Assembly: GCA_008508345.1 (NCBI GenBank)
Contig: QNGE01001242.1
Location: 62,001-126,000 of the forward strand
Source: Paragonimus westermani
Taxonomy: Eukaryota; Platyhelminthes; Trematoda; Plagiorchiida; Troglotrematidae
Length of the DNA: 64,000 nt
Reading direction: 5' to 3'
Below are positions 37,480-48,159 of this stretch, piece by piece. The first letter of the stretch is position 1. Each line of letters opens with the position of its first letter. Position numbers and translations under genes: made by a program. Under the pieces are notes generated by a model that worked only from the letters and a program-made list of their open reading frames with translations, was not told where the DNA came from and searched no databases.

Positions 37480-37800
37480 CCTTCGACTGACCCTGCCCCG
37501 CCCTTCCTCGTGACCCCGTTCAAGTACACGCTTGTTTTCGTTATTCCCACAACACATGTCTAATTTCTCCAGCCCACCTCCCTCAGTCATTGAATCCCAG
37601 TCACCCGCCCCACACATATTGTTATCTGTCAGTCTCACCCTCCCTAACCCCTGTGAATACGGTCCGCCATTGAACTGTCACCAGCCCATCGGTCTGCCCG
37701 AAGCCCGGGTATTTAGACACACATCAGACCGATCTGATCGCATTCGGTCGGTTCTTCAGTGTCTGTCGGTCGTTTGCGCTTGTACTTGACGTGCCCTTTG
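37480..37800. other. C-rich block of unusual composition
   Basis: CCCTGCCCCGCCCTTCCTCG, CCAGCCCACCTCCCTCAGTC and TCACCCTCCCTAACCCC stand out from the AT-rich surroundings. The + frame 37532-37789 is open (85 codons, Pro/Ser-rich) but resembles nothing known. Could be a retroelement 5' region, an exon or a promoter-like island. Confidence 0.35.
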
Positions 37801-38269
37801 GATCCTTGATGGCCAAACATTGTCTTATCCCACGAACGCAAACGAATTGAGGTTCGTTCTTGAAATTGATTATATTATTTATGACAATAGTACCACGTTT
37901 CCAGCGACTTGATTTGGTTCTGATATTTGGCGTCGTTGGTTATACGTGCGTCACTCAACGTTCGTCGGAAGAACGTACACTGATGGTAGTCACTCCGAGT
38001 ACGGATAATCACCTGCAGACGTAGTTTCGTAATATTGTGCCTTATCTTCGATTAGATCAAACGTCTAGCCCGTTTGAAAAAATTGAACAAACAGGTGATG
38101 GCTGTGAGTTGCGATCGCGATAAACTTTATCACGTTCTCCTCCGTTCAGCTCCTAGTAGTAGGAAATGAACACCGTTGATCGAAATGGTCTATCACATTT
38201 GCATGCCCGTCTGTTCATACCTAACTTGCCAGTGAGGCACTGAAAATTGACTCTCTGTTCTGTCTCCAG

Positions 38270-38308
38270 AGTGATTTTAAAGTTGAGCCACCTGATACTA
38301 TACACTAA
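38270..38308 (+). CDS. Candidate 39-base internal exon, cluster B
   Basis: Among the best splice sites in the window: CTCTGTTCTGTCTCCAG before, AA|GTAAGT after. The usable frame reads VILKLSHLILYT and ends in phase 2. The exon at 38436 begins with one base, so together they encode a continuous frame. Confidence 0.4.
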   Translation, partial: SDFKVEPPDTIH

Positions 38309-38435
38309 GTAAGTACGATCTCTTAAAGGCACGGGGTTACGTGGATGATCAGAAAATATCGGCTAGCAATTTCATAATCACTTGGCACTTATTTTATGTT
38401 CTGTAACAACCAAATAATTCAGTAACAACGTATAG

Positions 38436-38655
38436 TCAATTTATCAGCAATCTTCTCAATGAAGATGTAGTGGAATCACATCTTGTGAATTATTTATATA
38501 ACCGACTGACATCGGTGTTTAACGGCATGTTAACAACATATCTGTACCACGCCGTGTTTGACGTAGCCGTGATCCAATCAAACCTCAGATCAACTTTGTT
38601 TGCTCCCATCGTTTATTTCAATGATATCCTGAGTCAGTTCGAGAACGGGTCAATG
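38436..38655 (+). CDS. Candidate internal exon, cluster B
   Basis: After ACGTATAG the frame reads QFISNLLNEDVVESHLVNYL, then YNRLTSVFNGMLTTYLYHAV, then FDVAVIQSNLRSTLFAPIVY and FNDILSQFENGSM, ending at ATG|GTTTGT in phase 0. The frame is open beyond the donor to 38817. The composition suggests an all-helical repeat-type protein. No family recognised. Confidence 0.45.
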
Positions 38656-39367
38656 GTTTGTTGGGAGAGCTTTTGTGCATCCTTGAACACAAATTCGTTT
38701 ATACCAGATTTAGCTTACGGTACAGTTCTTCAATCCAAATTGTGCAGATCATTTCTTTTTAATATTTCACACTCAAACTGTAATCGTTTGTGCCTCAAAA
38801 ATGCTGAAAACGCTTGACCTTTATCCGTATATAGTATATAAATATATTTTATGTATATAACTTGGAATGGGAGGCTAAAACAGCCTTCGTTCTCAAATTT
38901 GTAAAGTCATCAGGTCTTTCGCCAGCATTTTCCATGATAACACTATCATAGGTTATCTTTCAATGTGACGTCAGGTTAGTTTGTAACAGTTCTTCTCTGT
39001 TTACTAACGATATGCTGCGTGCAATTTTTCCTTCTATCAAGTGTACATTTGTGTATTTTTCTGAAGAAGTTGGTCACATGCCAGAGCCGATAAAAACTTC
39101 ATGTGAACCGAACATTTCTGCCTTTGTCTGTCTTCTGTTGGGAAACCTGAGTGCAACTACAAAAATCTGATTCATCGGCCTAGCAAATAACTGCCGATGT
39201 CCCCTTCCGTTTGCGCGGTTATAATATTGCCAATCCAGTATAGAGACGCTGACAATTTCATTGAACAGTGGTATTTTCTTAACTGACGTGTTTCACATGA
39301 CTGAGCGATAATTAAGGTAGTTTAGAGATTTCGACTGTGAGTATTTTCCACTTGCATTTAAACAAAG

Positions 39368-39427
39368 ATTTTAATGCAACAGTTAGTTGCAATTTTCCTA
39401 CACGATGGACAACAAGAGAACGCTCAG
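39368..39427 (+). CDS. Candidate 60-base internal exon, cluster B
   Basis: The acceptor follows TTTCCACTTGCATTTAAACAAAG and the donor is CAG|GTTAGC. Exactly 20 codons, phase 0 at both ends: ILMQQLVAIFLHDGQQENAQ. It fits the phase of 38655. Confidence 0.35.
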
Positions 39428-39429
39428 GT

Positions 39430-42400
39430 TAGCTTCCACTTATATATTTTTGAAAACGAAATTACTATTAATATCTCTGAACTACCGGTAGACAATTGTT
39501 TGTTTAAACCCAACTGCTTATTAAACGTGATCAAGGTCTACTACGCCAAGAATTTTTTGTCCATCACATTTAAATGCACATTCCGTACTCTGACCGTATA
39601 TTATTTGGATTCTCTTAGGCACTTTTTGTTTAGAAATCCGATAATTTTGAGTCGAATGACCTTGAGAGTAACATGTTGAACTACCAAACTAAGACAGACG
39701 TGCTGTTCATTCTCGAAATAGATTTCCGGTAGGCTTAAATGCTGTTCACTTCCCACGAGTAGCAGTTTTACATAATAATAATTCCGAATCATTTGTGACT
39801 GCTGAAAAAATTACCTGATTTGTGCTCAAGCATGCGTACCTGGCTAGGATATGAAAATAACGACTTTCCGCTCTCTGGCAAGAAGAAATGACAGTTTAAT
39901 TTGGCGGCGGGCTTGTTGTGAGACTTTTCATATCTTATCTCTGGGATGCATTTCGTGTACGCCCCTTTAGTTGTTATGGCATTTCCAGTGTATTTGTTTC
40001 ATTAAATCGTTAGTACATACTTACATCCACATATATGTGATGGGATGACGGAAAAGTTGCACGGTGTATCAAAGTGGGTTGCTTTTATACGACTAAGCGT
40101 GGTGTGTAGTAAGAATGTAGACCGGGTTGTTGTTACCGTAAGACAGCCTATTCGTGCGTTATTGATCAGTATTACCTGTACATGTCAGTTTGGGAATGCA
40201 GGCAGACTTACCTAACTAGTTCCCGGCTTCTCTCATGTGATCTTAAAAACATTCATTTTTCGCTCCTGACTTAGTTACGCTCGAACTTGATTCGTAGCCC
40301 GTACTGCTCATTTCACTGCCCAAACACGAGAGATGTACACCCATTTTGTGGTTGGCAATCACTTGACCGTCGGAAATGGTTCATATTGAGGATCCATCAA
40401 CACTCGAGTGCTGACACACTGTAAAATACAGTGCGAAATGTGATTCGTGGTGAAATTAACGTAGTAATTGGATACACAAAACGAGCACTGGTAACTGGTT
40501 TCTACGATGACTCCTTGACGGAATAATAATTTTTGATTGTGTTAAGGTTGATTTGCTTAAACGAGTTAGCAGGTTAATCCCAACCTATCTCAAAAATTCA
40601 ATGGGCCGAAAAGAACCAAATATGAAAGAATTTGAATTTAATATTGGGTAAACAAATGAACAGATCGTAGTTTTCTTGATGTGTGATAATTCACTTCTGA
40701 TTCGCGCCCTAGTTCATACTAAGTAAATCAACTAGTAATGTGTTTAAGGTGAACAAATATTGAGTACCTATGGGGTAGCCGGATAGAATGACCTGTCCGA
40801 CAGAGTAAACAGTGTGATTCAATCAACCGCTTCTCTGTTTTAATACTCGGCAAATTCTTTGATCAACTTATCAGAATAATCGCATCGATCTTACTTCTGG
40901 CTTACGTTCAACTTTAAATGAAAAACCTGTTTTCAAGTGAACATTTTTACACCTCAAGTGAATTCGACAGTTATTAGTTCATCACAGGTGATTGCATTAT
41001 TTGTTGAGTATGCCTGATATGATTCAGCAGTGAGGTGGGTAAGCATCTGGGAAATTAATTTGAACCTTTTAAAGTTGAGGAGGCCTCTCAAGTCGTCCAG
41101 CTGCTGATGTAGCATTATGTTTTATTTTGGTTAGTGCAATCGCTACGTGAACCTTAAACCCTCAAAACCAGATGTGTAGTTATCATTTTCCATGTAACCC
41201 AAACCATGTTAACTGTGAGTGCCTCATATGTGTGTCTTCGATTTAACCGACAGAGTAAGTGTCATGGAGTTCAGGAGGGCAGTTGCGGAAAAGCTGGCTG
41301 AAATGAGCTCACGTACCACATTATTAAGCCAGCCACACGACAAGAATGTCTTATCGGCCGTTTTGCAGTTTTCTTTACTAACCACTGTATGTGGTCAGAA
41401 CGTGTTTCATTGAGCAAACTATGCACAGATCCTCCATTAACAGGAAAGAAGAGCGTAAAATTATCGTTCTATGTAATCAAAACAAAAACAAAGTTGTCTG
41501 CCTGGTAATGCTTCACTTCCCCACGGATTAACAGGTGTCCAGTTTGCCATCAACTACACAATTGAGAATGATGACCCACTTCATTTTGCACAACTTGGCA
41601 AAAAGCGTAGTCTCCGTAAGGACGACTTCGCTCTGGTTATGAAATGAAAACGCTACGTTGGGTATGCGCTGCTGTAGTCTAAAATAAGCTACGTTATTAC
41701 AAGGACGAAACCGTCGAAAACATTTAAGTAGCATCACGATGAAAGAGGTTTACATATCTCATTGACTCCATATAGCTTCACATTCTTATGCAGGAGCACA
41801 TGTGTGGTATCACAGCCACATGCACACGCATCATACCACATTTGCATAGTCCTGCTTTGCTACCAATATGTGTCCTCACTATTGAGTAAATCCATGATGG
41901 GAATCATATGGAATTCGAATAAGTGTCGTGTGAGACGAATTAAGAAACAGACTTCCCATTCAGCTCTCTAAACACGCATGTGCACAAAAATGATGCTCAT
42001 CTTGAGTAGAGCCAAAGTATCAAATATCTGCGTAAGCGGTTGGAGTAAATCCAACATTGGAACCAGGGTCTGCTCGAAGATTGAGAATGTCGGGAAAGTT
42101 TGCGCAGAATATCATGAAGTTTTTCGCTTTAACCGACAGTGTACAACCGTTATGTACGCAGACAAATTTAGGTTGACAAACTGATGGTTATCATATGCTG
42201 CGCTCGGTCGTTTGTGTTTACGGCTGAAAAGAGTACAATCACGATCCCTTGAAACTCGTTAAATGTTCTATTCATCGTTGCGATGACCCTAACGGCCATG
42301 TCATAAGTTTCAGCGCGTCAAATCACAAACACTCAGAGTGTTGTTCATTGATTTTGTGCAGGTAACAGACGGTGGATGCTGGACTTTTCTCCCACACGAA

Positions 42401-43190
42401 ACTGAGTACACATTGATCGTACGGAACAGCCAAACCGCCGGTGGAGTGTGTTTACCTCAGTTTACACCAGTCTACATAATTTTGGCTTCATCAACCACAT
42501 CAAAAACCATGTAAATCTGTCAAGTGGTAGCTTACTTGACAGTATTCACGTGATGTAGAGGTGACTTCAATTGGGTTTAAATTCCGACTGATGGAGTATA
42601 AAAAGTTAATCAGTCAGCCAAACATACGGTTGGACGCTGTCATTGTACAAATGGTCTAGTAACTGTCTTTTCGGAATCACTCAAGTTGTTCATATCACAC
42701 ACGAATTCAAAATAAACGTTCATATTTGGTTCTGCGTGGAACGACAATTAGGTTTCTGAGTTTAAACATCACTACCGGAAATAAGAGCTTACTGGTCATA
42801 ATTTATTTCAAAATATTACATTCCTGGATGTCTCGGGAATGTTCTAGGTTAGTTCAACATGTTAAGGACGACGCGATCGAAATGAACTATTTTATTTTCT
42901 CAAAACCTTGAAGTAGTTTCCAGATTCGCATCAAACAGGACTATTACTAATGTTTTAGTCTCTAGTTTTGTCACATATATCTCAAAAAATTGCGATATTT
43001 GACTGAAAATTCGGATGTACAAAAATTGCATCTAAAATGGCACCGCAAGATACCGTGAACGCTGCTAACTTTAGTATCAATTTCGTCCACAACACTTACG
43101 TTTTTAGGCTTGCAGTTGAGATCGTTTCAGGTTTTATGTACTGCCCTCATTGACGTGCCAGTATATGGTTCGAAATAAGCCCTTCTGAAA
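39430..43190. other. No supported gene
   Basis: Short open frames only; no repeat copy recognised. Confidence 0.45.
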
Positions 43191-43194
43191 GCTA

Positions 43195-43680
43195 CTGTTG
43201 AACTCCGTATTCATTTCCCCACATCGTCCATTCTCAGGTTTTATAACAAGGATAGACTGACACTTCAGACCTCATCTATGTGTATCTACTCATTCACTTG
43301 TTCCTGTGGAGCAGGTCATATTGGTCGAACGTCAAGACAGCTTCCGAAACTAATCCGACCACATCATCTACGGTGGCCAGGGCATGGGGAACCACGGTCG
43401 GTCAACAGTACTATTCTCGCTTATCTGGTTGAAAGTGGACACCAGGTGAAAACTGACGAAGCTTTCAAAATGGTACATCGCGGGCCAGACAACCCATTAA
43501 AGCTGCCCGAATTAAAACACTTTGTACTGCTGGGACAATTGGAATCAGGCTGATAGACCCGATATATGTCATCAAAAACGGTTTGTTCAGACGCTGCACC
43601 TACCATGGCCACAAATCCATCGAATCGATGACCAACTGGCGCGGTCAAACCAATGGACAAGAGTGACGTAACGGACCAAT
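43195..43680 (+). pseudogene. Penelope-like element remnant, GIY-YIG endonuclease end (copy 4)
   Basis: The clearest endonuclease remnant. It reads RFYNKDRLTLQTSSM, then CIYSFTCSCGAGHIGRTSRQ, which is the zinc-binding-like C-x-C and G-x-I-G-R-T catalytic-region signature of Penelope GIY-YIG domains, then VNSTILAYLVESGHQVKTDE and AFKMVHRGP. A frameshift follows. From about 43568 another frame gives CHQKRFVQTLHLPWP, the conserved C-x-Q-K-R-F-V-Q-x-L-x-L-P-W end, then a stop at about 43668. The A-E-A-x-x-I-R-L block is lost, so it is inactive. A hammerhead-like motif follows at 43780-43814. Confidence 0.85.
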
Positions 43681-43779
43681 CAAGCCGTCGCCAACTGACT
43701 GGCCAGTGATCTGGTTTCTCTGTAATAAGTCTGGTTGATAGCAGGATCTAACTCTACTAACTCCCTATATAATTTTACC

Positions 43780-43814
43780 GGCCTGAAGATGAATTATCGA
43801 AAACATATGTTCGC
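43780..43814 (+). ncRNA. Degenerate hammerhead-ribozyme-like motif in a Penelope 3' UTR
   Basis: About 110 bases after the Penelope stop the order is GGC, CTGAAGA (fits CUGANGA), a 9-base spacer, GAAA, the self-complementary 10-mer AACATATGTT, C, GCC. GGC/GCC can form the start of stem I, the 10-mer fits a loopless stem III that would only form well between two copies, and C is a legal cleavage base. The stem II spacer (TGAATTATC) barely pairs, so activity is doubtful. Penelope-like elements are known to carry hammerhead motifs. A homologous copy lies at 29889-29929. Confidence 0.45.
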
Positions 43815-43988
43815 CTATATATGTTTATTCTCATTATCGTAATGGGTATATATGGGACGTAGAGGTAATAATGTCAATACTATCTGAAAGGTTGCCCCCA
43901 GACTCGAGTAATCGAGGACCTTTAAAGTTTGCAGTCTATCGAGTGTTCCGTAACTTAAGAAACATCCAGATAAACAAACTAACTTCGA

Positions 43989-44184
43989 AGTTGAACTTCA
44001 CTCATATTTGAACGCAGCCTTCGCATTTAGATAGAACTTCCAGCCAACCTCTTTCGAAAAGAATCACTAAATTCGAGTTTTGCTCTCTGATTAGAGCTCG
44101 TAAGTAGTGCATTTCCTTGCCACGGCCTGGATTTGAACTTCGGCCACACTTTCGTGAAGCAACCGTGTTGATCACTAGGACAAT
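43989..44184 (-). repeat. SINE-like element copy
   Basis: GTTGAACTTCACTCATATTT, CGCATTTAGATAGAACTTCC, CCAGCCAACCTCTTTCGAAA, then the B-box complement GATTTGAAC and AACCGTGTTGATCACTAGG. The last part equals the start of the 63.03-kb copy (TCAACACGGTTGC), which helps define the element's 5' end. Confidence 0.7.
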
Positions 44185-44401
44185 GACCTCACATTAAACA
44201 CGACTGGATTATCAAATCAGGATGCTCAACCAATTTTGCTTGTGCGCAATGATCAGGTTGCCCCATCGTCCCAAGAGGAGACACAGTAAATGTCATGTTA
44301 ACTCCAATCGATAACTCCGAGGTGAGGACTTCCGAGACAGGTCGAGATCACTGATATCATTAAACCTGCTAGACGATATTTTAGATTATTGATGAGTGGT
44401 C

Positions 44402-44445
44402 GGGGATTTGGTTCATTTTCAAGTTGACCATCACACACATCTGAT
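44402..44445 (-). repeat. SINE-like tail fragment
   Basis: TTTTCAAGTTGACCATCACA, then CACATCTGATAG, is the family tail only, about 220 bases from the longer copy at 43989. Confidence 0.5.
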
Positions 44446-44659
44446 AGCTTTGAGTTATGCTAAACTGATAATACGTTAACGCCAAGCATTCAGCATAGAA
44501 CGGACAGCATTCAGAATGATACAGTTAGCAGTCCCATGTGTGTTGACTTCCGGAATCCAAGGAGTAACTTGTCGTGTTAAAGGCTCCATACTTCCTCAAT
44601 CTGGACGGATGAGAAATCACCAATTACGCTCTGATAAGTGGTCGTGTCCAAGGAATGGC

Positions 44660-45030
44660 TTACCAAGTGTATCCAATTCTGATAGTAGCCTTATGAGTCT
44701 CAGCAACGCCTTCTATCAAGGAAAGTGGATTTCCCCGAAGACACTCTCTACAAAGTGACAGCAGAATAAAGTGATGGACGTAGTTCATTGCAATCAAAAC
44801 ACGTATACTTGACATTATACCAGATGGAATGTAATATACTTGTATTAATGGTGTAAAAACCGATTGACCCAACCATCTGAACACGCACAACATAATACAC
44901 GGAGGTTGACGATCATCTGTGGTAGAACTAAAATTCATATTTCGTTTTTCCGAAAAATCACTAAGGTGACAGAAAAATATACGCGAGTTGTAATCTACAT
45001 GGAACACGTGACCTCCTAGGGAATTTTCTA
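44660..45030 (-). CDS. Candidate exon, protein not recognised
   Basis: The acceptor CTGCTTCTTCTCTGAAATAG (- strand) is followed by NSLGGHVFHVDYNSRIFFCH then LSDFSEKRNMNFSSTTDDRQ. The frame stays open to 44660 (132 codons counted from 45058, among the longest in the window). The 5' limit is near 45027 and the true 3' end is unknown. Confidence 0.25.
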
Positions 45031-45492
45031 TTTCAGAGAAGAAGCAGCGGTCGGCCACATTACATTAATACGCAAATATACTCAGAAATAGAATACTGCA
45101 TTTGTTCAGCATAGTTCACGCTCAACGTGCAAACACGGCACACGGACAGAGTTACGCAGCAGATATTGAATAAACAGTCAAAGCAGGAAAATGGCAAGTT
45201 TGAGAAATAGTCATATAATCAAAGTTCAAATCTGGACCTAGGATATCAATCAGGCAATGTCAACAAAAAAACAGAAACAGACGGTGGAGATCTAGACAAC
45301 CGCCGAACAGCAGTTAATGAAGTGGATTAAGGGGCACGTGCAATATATCAAGGAATTGTGATAACGAAGTCACTATTGAAAACAAGAAGCGACAGAATGA
45401 AAGAAGAAACAGAAGAAGCCAACGCATATGCAGCAAGAAAACAAGTGAAAAACAATCAAGAACAAGAAGAGTAGAAAAAATCAAGCGAACGG

Positions 45493-45545
45493 AAAACAAA
45501 GCAAGGAATTGCCTACAACACAGTTCTATGTGTGATCGCGAAATC
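45493..45545. repeat. Left copy of an inverted 52-base repeat
   Basis: AAAACAAAGCAAGGAATTGC then CTACAACACAGTTCTATGTG is the complement of 47371-47424 with one indel. Pyrimidine-rich (purine-rich on +) tracts follow both copies. Confidence 0.75.
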
Positions 45546-45986
45546 ACCAGTCAAACTGTCAACACACCGACCAAGCTCAGTCGGTAAGTGAGAAATGTCG
45601 CACTCCATGTCACATTCTTCGCATGAGCAAACACCGGATTCTACCAGCCACAAGCAGCCACACTGAACATCGTGCTCTGCTAAGCATTGCACTCGCCTTG
45701 TACACAAAGTCTGGACTAACTCGATAACATGTGGATAACACGTCTCTGACAATCACCGAAGCTGAAAGTCAGTGCTAACTCGAAGTGAGAGGATAACCCC
45801 GCAAAACCTGCTCCCGAAATCGTCCTGGTCAAAGTTTTTCCCAGTCCAAACTTTACGCACGCATCTGCCATGCTTAATGAGTTTTGCAATAGTTAGTGGA
45901 GAAATGGAACTGCCGCCTTCTCTCATGGAGATATTGGTGGTGTGTGAGTTTGATCGTTCACCACGATTGCAGATGCATTTGTTCAA
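45513..45986 (-). pseudogene. Cysteine-rich frame interrupted by one TGA
   Basis: One - strand frame runs 157 codons with a single stop (TGA, 45755-45753). Before it: SPLTIAKLIKHGRCVRKVWT then GKNFDQDDFGSRFCG. After it: ETCYPHVIELVQTLCTRRVQ, then CLAEHDVQCGCLWLVESGVC, then SCEECDMECDISHLPTELGR and CVDSLTGDFAITHRTVL, about ten Cys in 78 residues. The terminal 50 bases recur inverted at 47371-47424, so this may be the end of a repeated element. Nothing matches a domain I know. It could also be a real exon beginning after GATTGTCAG (45745). Confidence 0.45.
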
Positions 45987-46505
45987 TCAATTAGGCTTGG
46001 TTATTTGTGGGTCGATACAGAACACTATCACCCATGGGCGGGTAGCTCAATACAGACATTTATTCAAAACAACTGGGTTTGTCTACTGTTGCTAGTAACG
46101 GGCTGTATCGCACCCTAAATCGCATCCGTTAATCATCATTCTTCTATCCAGTTCCGGACAGCCGACGATCATTGAGTGGACAGTCAAGTGAACAAATACG
46201 TCTAGCGTGTGTAAGTAATATTTCAACGGCTGCCTACTTGTTTCACGTTACAGAATGGAAAACCAAGTGTCGCACACCAGGACATAGCCCCAGTTAACCA
46301 TGCACCATCACCGAGATGAATACGAGTGTTTGAAAATTGTGAGTAACTGTGTCTCACCCTGAAATTATGATGAAGTGTACCACTTTCATCTTCTAGCAAA
46401 GCTAACTGTTTGTGGCAGTGTAAACACAAGAAATTCATCACCATATTACAAATAAACTGGTTTATGTTGAATGTTTTCAAATACTACAATTGTTTACTAT
46501 CACAG

Positions 46506-46702
46506 CAGATAAACAAATGTCTGACGAAAATAAGTGGATCTACATGCAGCAACGTAAAAATGAATGTGTAGTTTTGTGCAACGATCTCCCTTATCTCAGT
46601 GCAAGTAATTACCAAGATAATTCCGGTGAAAGTTCAACGTCAACATCTGGTTTAACGAAAAGCAGCAATTGTGAAAGTGAAGCGACGTTAATAGATTACT
46701 AG
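46506..46702 (+). CDS. Candidate terminal exon with a Ser-rich acidic tail
   Basis: The acceptor is ATTGTTTACTATCACAG. The frame reads DKQMSDENKWIYMQQRKNEC, then VVLCNDLPYLSASNYQDNSG, then ESSTSTSGLTKSSNCESEAT and LIDY before TAG. The polar, low-complexity, acidic end is typical of a disordered C-terminus. It could close the + strand gene of 34-39 kb or a separate one. Confidence 0.4.
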
Positions 46703-47370
46703 TGTGATGTAGCTAATAGAAGGGGTGTGAACACAAATGCTAATTTAGGTGTGAACAAACACGCAGCCGCTGAGAATAGCACGAAATACTCAGTGTTGCT
46801 TGCATTTGATAAATGGGCTTTGGTGTGCAGAACAAGCGCGATCGAATAGTCCTGGTCGAAAGACATCTCTAATCTCGATACAGATGATAATCTTTACGTC
46901 GGCTGTGTGGTTTGAACTCCGACAATCGTGCTCATAATTCCACAGTTGCTCTTGTGAATATCAGTCTTCATTATCCGCGCACACCACCGTGGTTGTTTAG
47001 CTAACCTGTTTGGCAGAATCCAAAGGTCAGCGTACAAATACCGATTGGTTTGGCCCTAGACAATGAAATATTTTACGAAAATCCACTCGGAACCTAATTC
47101 CCATCGGTGTTCAATACGAAGTGTGTAAATTCTGACTGACTGATCAACTCCCTTAGTGTGGCCACAAAACGAAATATTTATGTGGCGTGTTCATTTGCAT
47201 GATTGACGTGGTGAGATAGCGCAAACGACTTGATATTTTTGCATTAATTAATAAAAATTCATGCACTCTTGTCTCCAAAGTGCACAAATCACGTCAGTCT
47301 AACATGCGGGAGTGAAGTCGAACTTGACAAATACGATTTCGGTGAACTTTTGAACCGTGAAAATTACAGG

Positions 47371-47424
47371 GATTTTCGCGATCACACATAGAACTGTGTT
47401 GTAGGCAATTCCTTGCTTTGTTTT
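47371..47424. repeat. Right copy of an inverted 52-base repeat
   Basis: GATTTTCGCGATCACACATA then GAACTGTGTTGTAGGC, almost perfect complement of 45493-45545, 1.83 kb away. Confidence 0.75.
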
Positions 47425-48001
47425 ACATCCTATCCATTCCCTTTATCTTCGATATTGAACATTCTTCGTTCCATATCCTGATATAGCGGCCGTCAACATT
47501 TTCTCGTCGATTTTACGTTGTGCTCATACTTTTCGTGTTATTTCGCTGCTGTTTTTTATTTGCTGAATATTTCTTTTTGTTGATGCGTTGGGGGACGTAT
47601 TCATTTCTCCGCGATCATTTTGTATGTGCGCCTTGATTTTTATGATTTTGGTCGCCAGTTTGCTGTGTCTATCATTTTTAGACCATTTTTCAGTATAGTT
47701 TTTGGTAAACTTTTGTTTATTTTTATGATGCCTTTTCCTCTCTCTTATTTTTTCTTCTGGCTGCTTTTTTCTGATTTGTCGGTGAAATCAAGTTGCATCG
47801 ATTTTTCTGTAGTTAATTAAGGGGGAATTATATATGATCGATAAACTCCAGCATTTACTGCTTTCTACTGTTCAACCGTTGTACTCATTTGGCCACCTCA
47901 TATGAATACGGCTCATTTCATTGTGGTTCAATTCACATTGCCGGACGTGTCTCACGTGTTATCATTTAGATGCTCGCTATCTTCAAGCTTATTTGAAGCT
48001 T

Positions 48002-48159
48002 TCATTTCCGTAAAACGGTTTTGTTACGGTGGGTTGAATACTGGCAGTTATGCGTGAAATTATTTAAAAATACACGCTCTGTGGTAGACTGCGATCGTTC
48101 GTTTTGAATCGACACACACTTAAGCAAAAACTGCACCATTGTGGATATGAATACGGGGA
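48002..48159 (-). CDS. Unidentified - strand gene, terminal exon (exon 4 of chain)
   Basis: The acceptor TTGTTTCCAATTGCTTCAG is strong. Joined to exon 3 it reads VPVFISTMVQFLLKCVSIQN then ERSQSTTERVFLNNFTHNCQ and YSTHRNKTVLRK, ending at TGA. The phase matches exon 3 (G + TC makes Val). No AATAAA seen close by. Confidence 0.45.

Noticed and set aside
42140..42184. TTVMYADKFRL reading, resembling a reverse transcriptase Y-A-D-D box
   Set aside because: The second Asp is missing and the surrounding frame has no other reverse transcriptase block.
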